Positions 24,086 through 33,077 of a stretch of 36,387 nucleotides of DNA are shown here, piece by piece. The stretch's first letter is position 1; each line of letters begins with the position of its first letter. The stretch spans positions 1 to 36,387 of the forward strand of contig JAITEE010000039.1 of the NCBI GenBank assembly GCA_031282205.1. The letters run 5' to 3'. Source of the stretch: Candidatus Methanovirga aequatorialis. Its GTDB lineage: Archaea > Methanobacteriota > Methanobacteria > Methanobacteriales > Methanobacteriaceae. The notes beneath the pieces were generated by a model. The model saw only the letters and a program-made list of their open reading frames with translations. It searched no databases and had not been told where the DNA came from. The position numbers and the translations under genes were made by a program.

Positions 24086-24919
24086 CTATTCCTCAACTTT
24101 AGGCCATAACCCTGCCCATTTAACAGATGCGGCCTCTTTATAGGATGCTGAAACATAGACTTTAAAGAGCACTATCCAGCCAATCAAACCAACAACGGAT
24201 ATAACCAAAGATGTAGGAATTCCAGCCCAATGAAGATCTGGATTTCCAATAGAGATAATACCAGTAATAACCATTGATAAAAATCCAGTTGCACCTGCCA
24301 ATTTAAGAGTTCTCATTTGATTTTCATTTGGACCAAGACATGCATTGAACGGGTGTTGAATAGCCATTGTATTCATTATAAAGAATAATGCTATGTAACC
24401 AGGACCTACTACAAGAGATAATATTTTAACAAAGTCATAACTACCTGCAAAAGCTGCAGAAAAACCAAGAACAGATAACGCAGCAGCACCAGCAATTTCA
24501 GCAGTACATCTTTCCAAAACAGCGATTTTCATTTTAACAATCACTTTCGCAATAACGGCAACAATTAAACCCAAAAGCATAGATAAAACTAAGGCAAGAA
24601 CAGGACCAGCAATTGCAAATCCTTTTAATAAAGAACTTGATGCTATCGCAAGACCAGCCAAAGCCCCTATAATACCAATAGAAAGGGACATATAACCTAT
24701 AGAAGGTACACCAGTACCTAATCCATAACTTGCAACTCTTCTAATTGCATCAGCACCCCACACTATAGCACAAACTGCTCCAAGAGAAGCGAATGTTGGA
24801 CCAATAACAGGATTAATAGGAGCTAAGTATATACCAATCAATCCTCCAATTATACCTATGGCAATTAATAATTCACCAGAGATTGCAGAACCAGTAGAAC
24901 CTCCACCAGCAGCAGACAT
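24086..24919 (-). CDS. mtrC: Methyltransferase subunit C
   Basis: MtrC is one of three multi-pass subunits (C, D, E) that form the Na+-conducting membrane part of Mtr. With ATG 24919 it has 277 residues and about seven helices; [20 protein letters not shown] leads into IGLYLAP-type and [13 protein letters not shown] helices. I chose ATG 24919 over a frame to 24985 because GGAGGTG lies nine bases before it and the length fits the family. The A of its ATG is the last base of the mtrD stop (one-base overlap), which favours coupled translation. Confidence 0.95.
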   Translation of the reverse strand: MSAAGGGSTGSAISGELLIAIGIIGGLIGIYLAPINPVIGPTFASLGAVCAIVWGADAIRRVASYGLGTGVPSIGYMSLSIGIIGALAGLAIASSSLLKGFAIAGPVLALVLSMLLGLIVAVIAKVIVKMKIAVLERCTAEIAGAAALSVLGFSAAFAGSYDFVKILSLVVGPGYIALFFIMNTMAIQHPFNACLGPNENQMRTLKLAGATGFLSMVITGIISIGNPDLHWAGIPTSLVISVVGLIGWIVLFKVYVSASYKEAASVKWAGLWPKVEE

Positions 24920-25623
24920 TATACAACACCTCCAAGAGTTAAAGCATATACAAATACAGCCATAATAACAGAAGCTATACCACAAGCAACGATTCCACTA
25001 CCAACTCTCTTAAATTTAGGATCATGGAATCCTTCAATAGTACCTCCAATATTATAGGAAGCAATAACAGAATTTATGAAAAATATACTCACGGATACGA
25101 TGGCCGCTAACCCACCAGCAATTTCGGGGCTGATTCCTGATAATCCACCAAAAGTATTATTAAGTGAATAGTACAATAATCCTCCACCAGCACCACCAAG
25201 TAAACCACCGATGATACCACTGACAAAACAGACCGTAGGAATACCATGACCTTCAGTACCAGAAGTCACGTATTTTTCTTGATTTCTACCAGTGATTGGG
25301 TCAAATTCAACCTTAGCAGAAGAAGGCACAACACCAACACCAAAAATGTAGATTATGTTAGCAACCAACATTGTAATTCCCATCATCATCATCGCTCCAA
25401 CTGCACCACCCAAAGCAATCATCCAAGGTGGTTGGCCTGTCATAGATGCAGCAGTGATTAAACCAGTTAATCCAGCACCTGCTGCAAGCATTGCAGTACC
25501 AGTTCCAACACCAGTAGCTGTAGCCATAGCCGCAGGAGCACCTCCTACAGGTATGAAGTGTACACCTCCACCAATGAGAATTCCACCAACAGTAATGAAA
25601 ATAATTAAAGTTATAGGATCCAT
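24919..25623 (-). CDS. mtrD: Methyltransferase subunit D
   Basis: This multi-pass membrane subunit of Mtr has 234 residues from ATG 25623 and about six helices (MDPITLIIFITVGGILIGGG; AALGGAVGAMMMMGITML type; GIIGGLLGGAGGGLLYYSL). AGGAGG lies just before ATG 25623. A longer frame to 25701 adds 26 residues made of the ribosome binding region and the end of mtrE, so it is rejected. It lies 13 bases after mtrE and overlaps mtrC by one base. With MtrC and MtrE it forms the membrane module for Na+ export. Confidence 0.95.
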   Translation of the reverse strand: MDPITLIIFITVGGILIGGGVHFIPVGGAPAAMATATGVGTGTAMLAAGAGLTGLITAASMTGQPPWMIALGGAVGAMMMMGITMLVANIIYIFGVGVVPSSAKVEFDPITGRNQEKYVTSGTEGHGIPTVCFVSGIIGGLLGGAGGGLLYYSLNNTFGGLSGISPEIAGGLAAIVSVSIFFINSVIASYNIGGTIEGFHDPKFKRVGSGIVACGIASVIMAVFVYALTLGGVV

Positions 25624-25636
25624 AAATGAAAACCTC

Positions 25637-26515
25637 CTAATCCTCTTTATATGGTCCATATTTATTTCTTGCAAAATTCTCAAGCCTCTCATTGAGAACA
25701 AAAACTATAAGAACTATAATAAGACCAGCAATTAAACCACCGAACAATCCAAAAACAGCAGTTATCCAAAAACTTAAAAAGACAATAGCACCGAAACAAA
25801 AACCAGTTAAAGGTCCACCAAACTTAGCACAGAAATTACCAACATCAATAGAGTTTCTTGCACCTAATTCAGCTTTAGTGGTAATGTCTCCATGAACAGC
25901 TACTGGAATACCTCCACCAAACGGATATTGTTGAAATTCTCTTTCAGCACCATAATGTACATCTCCAGTTGAAGAACCAATTGCACCAAGAGTAATACCC
26001 CATAAAACAGCCAACAATGGAAGAGGGAATGGATTTAAAGGGTTACCATTAATTGGCATGATCATCAAAGAACTAATACCTACAATACAAAAGTAGGTTA
26101 TAAAACCATGTCCAGCAATAGGACCTAAGGATTGCATTAAAGCATCCATAAACAATGGTTGTCCAAATTGGGATTGACTTACAATCCTACCCATATGAGA
26201 AGTGACTGTATAAACTACATGAACTAAAGCACCAACTGCAGCACCAACAGCTACTGCAAGAATCGGTATTAAATGTAAATTCATTAAAACAAATGCAACA
26301 GTTCCTGCAATACCACAAAAAGCACCATAAGCAAGTGGTTCACCAGAAATAGCTTTATTTAAAAACCGGTGTAAATGTCCCATCTGAGGAGCAAGCTGAA
26401 CTTGTGAGTTAGGGTTACTCTGAGAACCAACATCAGATTCTAAATCTTCTGATGCTCCAGCAATAGTAGCAGCCGCACCCATTAATGCAACAACACCTAA
26501 TGTCAAAGGATCCAT
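25637..26515 (-). CDS. mtrE: Methyltransferase subunit E
   Basis: This first gene of the mtr operon encodes a 292-residue multi-pass membrane subunit. It begins MDPLTLGVVALMGAAATIAG, then a polar SEDLESDVGSQSNPNSQVQL loop, then helices such as AYGAFCGIAGTVAFVLMNLH and GPIAGHGFITYFCIVGIS. GAGG stands before ATG 26515. The frame to 26554 only adds a leader (MIKWKFCILEEKN) and is rejected. MtrE is thought to contact the MtrA corrinoid domain and contribute to the Na+ path. Confidence 0.95.
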   Translation of the reverse strand: MDPLTLGVVALMGAAATIAGASEDLESDVGSQSNPNSQVQLAPQMGHLHRFLNKAISGEPLAYGAFCGIAGTVAFVLMNLHLIPILAVAVGAAVGALVHVVYTVTSHMGRIVSQSQFGQPLFMDALMQSLGPIAGHGFITYFCIVGISSLMIMPINGNPLNPFPLPLLAVLWGITLGAIGSSTGDVHYGAEREFQQYPFGGGIPVAVHGDITTKAELGARNSIDVGNFCAKFGGPLTGFCFGAIVFLSFWITAVFGLFGGLIAGLIIVLIVFVLNERLENFARNKYGPYKED

Positions 26516-26631
26516 ATTTTTTTCCTCCAAAATACAAAATTTCCATTTAATCAAATATTTAACTAACCATATTTTATCTAAAAGAGAACATTAAGTTGCT
26601 TTTTGACAAGCTTAAATGTTTTCTAATTATT
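26516..26631 (-). promoter_or_regulatory. Candidate mtr promoter region
   Basis: Between the mcrA terminator and mtrE the minus strand has TATA-like sites (AAATATTT at 26553-26560 and ATAAAATATGG near 26569-26579). A transcript starting 25 bases further on would have a short leader with the GAGG site. The exact start cannot be set from sequence. Confidence 0.35.
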
Positions 26632-26677
26632 TCAAAAAAAAAGAAAAGAAAATAAATAGGTGTTCTAACACCTATTT
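26632..26677 (-). terminator. Hairpin terminator at the end of mcrA
   Basis: A perfect 11-bp inverted repeat, AAATAGGTGTT / AACACCTATTT, with a 2-base loop (26654-26677) is followed on the minus strand by a T-rich run with few interruptions (26632-26653). The mcrA stop codon (26672-26674) lies inside the stem. It separates mcr from mtr, although partial read-through is possible. Confidence 0.85.
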
Positions 26678-28327
26678 AGCAGGTATAATTAAAGATCTTT
26701 CACCATCAGGCATGAATTCTCTTAATGCTCCTTTTGCAATTTCAGCACGAGGTTGAGAGAAGTCGAAACTTAAGTTTTTATCTGCAAATGCGATTTTAAC
26801 CAATGGGTTAAATGTAAATGCATCTTTTCTTGCTGCATGAGGAGCTTGAGCAATACCTGCATATTCACCTTGGTGACCTACATTCATAGCATAGTTAGGA
26901 TAGTTTGGTCCTCTTAATTCAACAGGTAAACCTTCATCATTCCTTATAGAGAATACATTAGATGCACCACATTGATCTTGTAAATCGTAACCATAGAATC
27001 CTAATCTTGAATGTTGTTCTTTGTGTAGGTACATAGATAGGTACCATGCACTTAAACCAGTTTGGGAGTTTCCAGTTGCAAAGGCAGTTGAAATACCCGC
27101 AGCTGCTGAAACAATAGAAGCTCTTTGAGAACCACCGAATTGAGTTTCAAGTAAAGCAGGATATTCTTCATATTGTTCTAATCCGTAGAAGGTAACTTCA
27201 GAACCAACATCAAGGACTGTATCCATGTTGTTAGGAGCCTTGGTTAATCCACCATATTTATCTTCCACGTACTCTTTACCGTAGTAAGAAAAGTCATCAA
27301 GAACGTTGTCTGTGTATGCGGCAGATGCATATTGAGTAAATCCTACTCCACCAGACATGTATGAACCCAACCAAATTTGGTCGTAAAGTGCGGCTGACAT
27401 AGCAACAACATCCAATGATACTCTAACAGGATCATCAGAGTTAACTCTTGAGGATTGACAAATATCAGCCATGTATCCGAATGGAATTCCTCCAGGTTCA
27501 TTTTCAGCTCTTGCTCTTCTAACAGGTAAATATGTACCCATGTGAATGACTTCTGCATGTTTAGATGCGTAAGCAAAGTCACCAGTAGCTCCTTCACCAG
27601 CACATTGGTTGTAAGCCGAAATCATTGACATACCGATTTGCATTGCAGACCATCTGGAAGTTGTACCTCCATCACAGACTCTTCCTACGATAGAAGGAAT
27701 TCTTACTACCTGCCAAATTTTGTCTCCAACTTCTGCTTTTAAAGTTTCAGCTTGCTCAGATGGGAACTCCTTGTTAATATCCAAAACAAATGCAGAATCA
27801 ATTTCATCAGCTAACTCATCATCACCAGTGAATACTTTCACATAACTGTCTGCAACCAAAGAAGGGTTGGTTTCAACCATGTGCTCTTGTACAACAGCTG
27901 CACCTGGCATAGCGTGATTAACAGTTTCTAAGTAATTTGTAATAGTTTCTGGAGTAACTTCCATACCCAATCTTTTTTCAAGAACTGTGTGTGCTGTGTT
28001 TAAACCAACGACAACGGTTCTTCTAATATCATCCCACATCTGTTGGATAGCCGCATTGTTAACAAAATGGAAATCGTCACCTTCAACAAAGGTATCCGTG
28101 GTTGATACTTGGTAAGGCATTAATGCTCTCTGACCTAACGGAGAACCAACATCTGGGTTGTATTGAGGAATTCCTCTTTTTGCAGCTATTTCTTTACCTG
28201 CATTATAAAATTCAGTTTTCCTTTCAGACTGTTTCCATCCACCTAAGTTATAAAAGGTGGTGGTTTTATCTTCAGGATCTTCTTTAAATTTCTCTGTTAA
28301 TGCTTTTAAGAACTTTTTATCCGCCAT
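26672..28327 (-). CDS. mcrA: Methyl-coenzyme M reductase I subunit alpha
   Basis: This catalytic subunit of MCR uses the nickel cofactor F430 to make methane and the CoM-CoB heterodisulfide. The 551-residue protein is full length. Visible active-site residues are Gln147 (axial Ni ligand; AAVVQEHM), His257 in [12 protein letters not shown] and Arg271 in LPVRRAR (both modified in known MCRs), Tyr333 in [10 protein letters not shown], Gln401 in FGGSQRAS, and the thio-Gly in [11 protein letters not shown] (Gly446) with the nearby Cys453. The last three are shifted by one relative to the usual numbering. The presence of mcrC and the adjacency to mtr point to isoenzyme I rather than the mrt type. 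It lies 14 bases after mcrG and is followed by a hairpin terminator. Confidence 0.98.
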   Translation of the reverse strand: MADKKFLKALTEKFKEDPEDKTTTFYNLGGWKQSERKTEFYNAGKEIAAKRGIPQYNPDVGSPLGQRALMPYQVSTTDTFVEGDDFHFVNNAAIQQMWDDIRRTVVVGLNTAHTVLEKRLGMEVTPETITNYLETVNHAMPGAAVVQEHMVETNPSLVADSYVKVFTGDDELADEIDSAFVLDINKEFPSEQAETLKAEVGDKIWQVVRIPSIVGRVCDGGTTSRWSAMQIGMSMISAYNQCAGEGATGDFAYASKHAEVIHMGTYLPVRRARAENEPGGIPFGYMADICQSSRVNSDDPVRVSLDVVAMSAALYDQIWLGSYMSGGVGFTQYASAAYTDNVLDDFSYYGKEYVEDKYGGLTKAPNNMDTVLDVGSEVTFYGLEQYEEYPALLETQFGGSQRASIVSAAAGISTAFATGNSQTGLSAWYLSMYLHKEQHSRLGFYGYDLQDQCGASNVFSIRNDEGLPVELRGPNYPNYAMNVGHQGEYAGIAQAPHAARKDAFTFNPLVKIAFADKNLSFDFSQPRAEIAKGALREFMPDGERSLIIPAK

Positions 28328-28341
28328 AATAATTACCTCCC

Positions 28342-29091
28342 TTATTCAGGGCAGAATCCTCCTTCGGATCTTGTAACATGGATTTTATGTAAAATTTCCA
28401 CGGCATCTTTATCGTCTTTGTAAGCTTCACCATCTACTCTGTAGATTGTAGTTTTACTCTTCAAAGTCTCTTCATCCAATGGTTCACCAAGAACAACAGG
28501 TTCGTCAAGTTCTTTACCTATTTGATCCTTTACCATTTCAACCTTGCCAGTTTGTTTGTTGAAAACTTGTCTTCTGAGCATGTCGAACATGACACCATTT
28601 TCATCAAGTCTTAAAGAGTGACCATGAACTGATTTTCCTCTGATACCTGTTCTTGCAGGGTCAAAATATTCAGTTTCTAATAATTCTTTAGAAATTCTTT
28701 CTAAATCTCTTTCCCTTGCTTCTATAATCTGTCTACCAGATAAAGTACCAGCATCTACACCCCTATATCTGTTTAAGTAAGATCTTGATCTTAAGTAAGG
28801 TTGAGCTGGAGCAAAATACATTGAATCTACAAACTGTATGTATCTTACCCTATCACCAGCTTTTGCACCGTCAATAGGTTCAACAATTTCTCTAATGTAA
28901 TCATCAGGCTCATCCATTTCATCTAATGGTGGGTGAACACTTTTATATTCTTCACCTGGAGCTCTGTGACCTAATATTTTTACTACACTCTCATCAGAAA
29001 TTTCTCTTAGTTTCTCTAATTTATAGTTAGGATCTGTGAAATTTCTTCTATTTTGAGCAACTTGTGTAGTTCCTGGATAATATTGCACCAT
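28342..29091 (-). CDS. mcrG: Methyl-coenzyme M reductase I subunit gamma
   Basis: The gamma subunit of the MCR heterohexamer contributes residues around F430. It has 249 residues: [60 protein letters not shown] and [20 protein letters not shown] match the family along the full length. It starts three bases after the mcrC stop and ends 14 bases before mcrA. Confidence 0.97.
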   Translation of the reverse strand: MVQYYPGTTQVAQNRRNFTDPNYKLEKLREISDESVVKILGHRAPGEEYKSVHPPLDEMDEPDDYIREIVEPIDGAKAGDRVRYIQFVDSMYFAPAQPYLRSRSYLNRYRGVDAGTLSGRQIIEARERDLERISKELLETEYFDPARTGIRGKSVHGHSLRLDENGVMFDMLRRQVFNKQTGKVEMVKDQIGKELDEPVVLGEPLDEETLKSKTTIYRVDGEAYKDDKDAVEILHKIHVTRSEGGFCPE

Positions 29092-29094
29092 AAA

Positions 29095-29691
29095 TCATAC
29101 ACCTCCTAATGCTAACTTAATTTTTCTAATAATCTCATCTAACTTATCTTGAGGGCAAGTTTCTCCCCTAATAACCCCAGTAACAATATTCAAAATTTGA
29201 CCTTTAGTTTTGACCTCATCAGGCATTACCTTAGATGTCTTAACACCTATCTTAGCAAAGTCTTCAAAGTCAACAGGATACTCGCAAATGATTACACAAG
29301 GTCTATTCGTATTTCTTAAAATTAGTCTTGCCTTGTAAATAAGATGATTTCTAACTCCTCCTAAATGTATTGCAAGAAGTTTAAATCTATTCATTTGAAG
29401 AATTTCTTTTTCTGTTAACCCAAACAGACTTCCTCCACCTACATGAGGAACATCACCTGGAACACCAGCACCAGCATTTAATATCATTGTACTCGTTAAA
29501 ATGTTGGCTTCACGGAGGGCGAAAGTTATTTCACAAACTGGTTTTGTAATATGTCTTTTACCTGGAGACATCCCAATGGCCAGTAAATCCGATCCACATT
29601 CAGCAAATGTACCTCTTTGGGCAATTCCTCCACCTTCACCGAGACCCATTGTCTCTCTACAGTCAACAACGTGAGTAGATTTTCCAATCAT
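29095..29691 (-). CDS. mcrC: McrC, MCR assembly/activation-associated protein
   Basis: McrC is not part of the purified enzyme; related proteins belong to the ATP-dependent MCR activation complex. The protein has 198 residues with landmarks [60 protein letters not shown] and [20 protein letters not shown]. No strong ribosome binding site is seen before ATG 29691. It is followed after only three bases by mcrG, but is separated from mcrD by 170 bases, which is long for this operon (see 29692-29861). Confidence 0.93.
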   Translation of the reverse strand: MIGKSTHVVDCRETMGLGEGGGIAQRGTFAECGSDLLAIGMSPGKRHITKPVCEITFALREANILTSTMILNAGAGVPGDVPHVGGGSLFGLTEKEILQMNRFKLLAIHLGGVRNHLIYKARLILRNTNRPCVIICEYPVDFEDFAKIGVKTSKVMPDEVKTKGQILNIVTGVIRGETCPQDKLDEIIRKIKLALGGV

Positions 29692-29861
29692 GATATCTAT
29701 TATATATATGCAGTATGGTTTTTATAATGAATAACTTAAATTTTTAATATTAAAATTTCTTAAAACCTTATAAGAATATTTTTAAAATCTTTATAAGAAT
29801 ATTTTTGAAAGTTCATATCAAAATATTTAAAATTGTGTACCTTTGATAAAACCAAATATGA
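29692..29861 (-). promoter_or_regulatory. Intra-operon gap with a duplicated AT motif between mcrD and mcrC
   Basis: The 170-base gap carries two copies of TTATAAGAATATTTTT (29768-29783 and 29791-29806; 23-base period), plus an alternating TA run close to mcrC. On the minus strand the copies read AAAAATATTCTTATAA and could serve as TATA boxes. An internal promoter for mcrCGA is inferred. Confidence 0.45.
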
Positions 29862-30314
29862 CTAACCTCTTTTAAGAATCGTCACTCTGTCTTTAAGTTT
29901 TGCTGATTGATCAGTCATTCCAATTAATTCATCAGGAATATTCCCATTACCATACTTTATATTATCAGAAACGGTTTTTTGAGTACGAATAAATTTCCCA
30001 ATATCGATATCGAAGCCAAAAGGCAATAACTCTCTACATACTTCATCGATGTTATCCTTAACCTCAGAAACATCGAAGTCATCAGAAACATCAATAAAAA
30101 TACGACCCGTTTTTACCTTGAGATCAATTTCTTTACCATGAACATTGATGACGCGTCTTTCAGCATATTTTGGATTTTCATTAGGATCTTCAGGTGGAAG
30201 TCTTGGTCCTTGAATTATCGTTCTTTTAACACCATCAAGGGCTTCAATTTCATTTAACAACATTTCTGTTCTATCTGAACCTAAAATCCTATGTGGGAAC
30301 ACTTGTAAATCCAT
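29862..30314 (-). CDS. mcrD: McrD, MCR operon accessory protein
   Basis: This 150-residue soluble protein is encoded in mcr operons but absent from the mature enzyme; it is thought to act in assembly or cofactor handling. Landmarks are MDLQVFPHRILGSDRTEMLL, GVKRTIIQGPRLP, VNVHGKEIDLKVKTGRIFID and DEVCRELLPFGFDIDIGKFI. GAGG precedes ATG 30314. It lies 53 bases after mcrB. Confidence 0.94.
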   Translation of the reverse strand: MDLQVFPHRILGSDRTEMLLNEIEALDGVKRTIIQGPRLPPEDPNENPKYAERRVINVHGKEIDLKVKTGRIFIDVSDDFDVSEVKDNIDEVCRELLPFGFDIDIGKFIRTQKTVSDNIKYGNGNIPDELIGMTDQSAKLKDRVTILKRG

Positions 30315-30367
30315 GTTTTTTTCCTCTAAGATTCATTAGATTTTTTTTTATTTTATTTTGAGATTAC

Positions 30368-31702
30368 TTAGATTTGGCCTTTAATATCGGCAGCTGCCTC
30401 CACAACATATTTGAGTGGTTCTCTAAATTCATCTACACTACTAAATACTTCTTTAATTAATCCAGAAGTTGATTCTGGTGAGAAAAGTTGAGTACCTGCA
30501 TCTAAACACATTGCAGCCACAACACAAGGGATACAGAATCCTTTACTGTGTCTTGTAACAACATGGTTACCATTGAATAGACCAGGACCTCCTCCACCAT
30601 AGATAGAGTGGCTAAAGAACGAAAATCCTACAGCTACACCTTCAGCTCTACCGAAATCTACTCCTGGAAGACCAGTTGCAAACTCGATTGAATCATTGAA
30701 ATATAGAATACTGGAAGGTACACCTTGAGCAGCTCTTGCAGCTCCAACATTTACCATAACAGCAGCAGCTGAACCAGCAGCAGCATAAGCATTCCATTTC
30801 GCTAAATCATTAGCAGCATATTCAGTGAATCCATTAAGATCTTTTTCTGCTTTAATTACACCATCAGCTGAAGCTTTTTCAATGGTTCCATTAATCACGT
30901 TACCAATGGTTCCCTCTTTAGCAGAATCATTAACCAAATCTAAAACAAAGTTGTCTGCATTCATACCTTGATAAGCTAAACCTAATAAATGTAGTCTTTC
31001 AAAAGCACCAACAGCATCTCCCATTTCAAACATAGCAGTTTGTTCTAAAATAGAAGAAAGTGCAGTTCCTTGTAAAGTATTTTTTAAAGTAGCAGCAGCT
31101 ATATGGTTAGCCATAATATTTCTTAAAGCATATCCTCCACCTTCAAGCTTTTGTGGAATATCCAGCATAGTTGCAAGGTTAGAACCCATATAATCAACAG
31201 ATTGAGGATATCTACCTAAAATCGCTGCTTTTACCATGTTAGCATTGTACATATCCACTTCATCAAACTGGTTAATGATGGCTTGTACCAAAGCAGTAGA
31301 TGTAGCCAATGTAGATACAGAATATTCTGCTGCAACATTTAACCTAGCATTTGGAATTTGGACTAAAATTCTTTTTCCACCAGCTAAAAGTTCTACCTTT
31401 GTATCATCACCTTCAGTTACTTGAATCATTTCTTTGATTGACTCTGCAAGAGCACCAGCATTTCCTAAAAGATCAAGGTCAACTTCTCTTCCTAAAATCT
31501 TACAAGCTTTTCCACCGACACTAGCAGTCCTCAAAGCATTTTCTATACCTTCTAAGTTCACAGCTACAGTCCTTTTAATACCATTTACGATACTTTTAAT
31601 AGCAGGATTACGTAGTGGACTTAATGCTTCGATAGGTACTCCAGATTCAACTAAGTTACCTCTGTCGTCGTATAGATCGACTTTATCATCAAACTTCGCC
31701 AT
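30368..31702 (-). CDS. mcrB: Methyl-coenzyme M reductase I subunit beta
   Basis: The beta subunit of MCR is encoded by the first gene of the operon. It has 444 residues with [80 protein letters not shown] and [20 protein letters not shown], the latter lining the coenzyme B channel. The ribosome binding site AGGAGGGA lies before ATG 31702. The leader contains a palindrome. Confidence 0.97.
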   Translation of the reverse strand: MAKFDDKVDLYDDRGNLVESGVPIEALSPLRNPAIKSIVNGIKRTVAVNLEGIENALRTASVGGKACKILGREVDLDLLGNAGALAESIKEMIQVTEGDDTKVELLAGGKRILVQIPNARLNVAAEYSVSTLATSTALVQAIINQFDEVDMYNANMVKAAILGRYPQSVDYMGSNLATMLDIPQKLEGGGYALRNIMANHIAAATLKNTLQGTALSSILEQTAMFEMGDAVGAFERLHLLGLAYQGMNADNFVLDLVNDSAKEGTIGNVINGTIEKASADGVIKAEKDLNGFTEYAANDLAKWNAYAAAGSAAAVMVNVGAARAAQGVPSSILYFNDSIEFATGLPGVDFGRAEGVAVGFSFFSHSIYGGGGPGLFNGNHVVTRHSKGFCIPCVVAAMCLDAGTQLFSPESTSGLIKEVFSSVDEFREPLKYVVEAAADIKGQI

Positions 31703-31826
31703 TTTTTCCCTCCTAACTAAATATAGTTAACAAATATACCATACAAGCAAGACACTAAAATTTAAGTCAGAATTGCTAAATTTAGGCATCATTGAATCAG
31801 CTATAAAGCAAGCTTACAATATAACC

Positions 31827-31869
31827 TAACTTTTGGTATACAAAAGTTAATTTTATTCAACGTATATAA
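31827..31869 (-). promoter_or_regulatory. Candidate mcr promoter and palindromic operator
   Basis: A TATA-like box (TTATATAC on the minus strand, 31862-31869) would place transcription start near 31840. Exactly there lies a palindrome with perfect 9-bp arms, TAACTTTTG-GTATA-CAAAAGTTA (31827-31849). The layout is that of an operator overlapping a start site, giving a leader of about 138 bases to mcrB. This is inferred from sequence only. Confidence 0.5.
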
Positions 31870-31930
31870 TAAAGTTTATCTTTAAGATTAATTAGTAAAG
31901 TTTATAAAGGATAATGTATTTGAAATTTAC

Positions 31931-31970
31931 ATGAAACTAACAATAAGAAAATGAAACCAACAATAAGAAA
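31931..31970. repeat. 20-bp tandem duplication
   Basis: ATGAAACTAACAATAAGAAA is followed directly by the same unit with one change (T to C at the eighth base). It lies upstream of the mcr promoter and shares AACAATAAG with the array at 11672-11785. Confidence 0.7.
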
Positions 31971-32224
31971 AAGAATAAATGAAGTAATACTCTTTAATGT
32001 AGTGTGAAATTCTATTCACATTTTTATATATACAATAACGTAGTAATCCACGTTTAATGACCCAGGTGTCTGATTTATTGGTGATCAACGAGTCCTGTAA
32101 TTTCTTGAATTTCTTTGTAACCTTTGAAAATCAGTATCCCTATTAAAAATACATTCAAATACACATATTTATAAATATATCCCTTCGTATAGGCATGAAT
32201 ATCCTTATAAATCTATTTCATTTT

Positions 32225-32844
32225 TCAAAAATTTGAAAAATTGAAGATTTTCCATCTTGTTCGCCTGAAATCCTCCCATTTAAGATAAATCAAATAGTCT
32301 ACCTCTTAAAGATTTGTAAAATTGGATTTTTGGGATTATTATCATTTTAAAGCCTGAATAATACCTAATACTCGCAATAAGCTCTTTTATAGTCTTTAGT
32401 AAGCAACATTTGCTTTACTATAAAAACTTCCCACTGAACTTCAAATCCAATGCGATTGAAGTTGAATCAACTATTATGGCCTTAATATTTCTTATTTTTT
32501 GAAATTTTAGCTTATTTAATGTTTTTAAAGCTAATTCCAAGTATTTTATACCTCACTACGTTGAATAAATCTCTCTTATTTGTTCTATACTTTGGTAAGT
32601 CTTTAATACCAAGAAATTTACGAAGCTTAAACTTACTATTCACTTGATTGTAAACATTACTCAGCTTTAATTTAAAAAATATTGATAATAATACCAATTC
32701 TAACATTATTTGATAGCTTTCAATCTTTTTTAATCCATTTCAAGCTAATTCATCTTGAAAAGTTCTAGAATCGATAAGTTTAAGTACTTTGCCAAACAAT
32801 ATCCATACAGGGTCTTTTTTATCAGGATTTAATGGGATTTTCAT
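32225..32844 (-). pseudogene. Broken IS4/IS5-superfamily DDE transposase, copy 2
   Basis: It starts at ATG 32844 after a good GGTGAT site: [20 protein letters not shown] ... FQDELA, then a TGA stop, then NGLKKIESYQIMLELVLLSI and VNSKFKLRKFLGIKDLPKYR. A frameshift leads to [19 protein letters not shown], another to LLTKDYKRAY, and after a deletion the gene closes with KWEDFRRTRWKIFNFSNF and TGA 32225-32227. About 620 bases remain of what is probably about 0.9-1 kb. It keeps both ends of the gene, whereas copy 1 at 4096-4560 keeps the middle. Confidence 0.78.
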
Positions 32845-33077
32845 TTAAATCACCAATTAAATATATAATCCCGATAATATTTAAATCTCTCGATTTTAAA
32901 GACCCTAAACTTAAAATCATTCGTAAAAAATTTGTACTTTTAATGAAGTGTCATGATTGATTGTTCTTTATGAGGAAATACCTTTAAAGAAATCGTGAAA
33001 TTTTCATGAAAATCAGGCACCATGTTTAATAGCGTAGTGAGTTTATTAAATTTATTAAATAACAGTGGTTAAAATAT

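Larger units (their letters stand above)
31870..33077. other. Region between mcr and the YhgE-like gene
   Basis: Apart from the 20-bp duplication and the broken transposase, the bases 31971-32224 and 32845-33077 hold no supported gene or RNA. The last 200 bases must contain the promoter of the YhgE-like gene. Confidence 0.55.

Noticed and set aside
24919-24985. Longer start for mtrC
   Set aside because: The extra 22 residues overlap the end of mtrD in another frame; a strong GGAGGTG site precedes ATG 24919 and the shorter length fits the family.
26672-31702. MCR isoenzyme II (mrt) instead of I
   Set aside because: The operon contains mcrC and is followed directly by mtr, the arrangement of isoenzyme I; mrt operons usually lack mcrC.
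32041-32110. A tRNA or other structured RNA upstream of mcr
   Set aside because: No cloverleaf could be formed: the T-loop GTTCRA and matching acceptor ends are absent.
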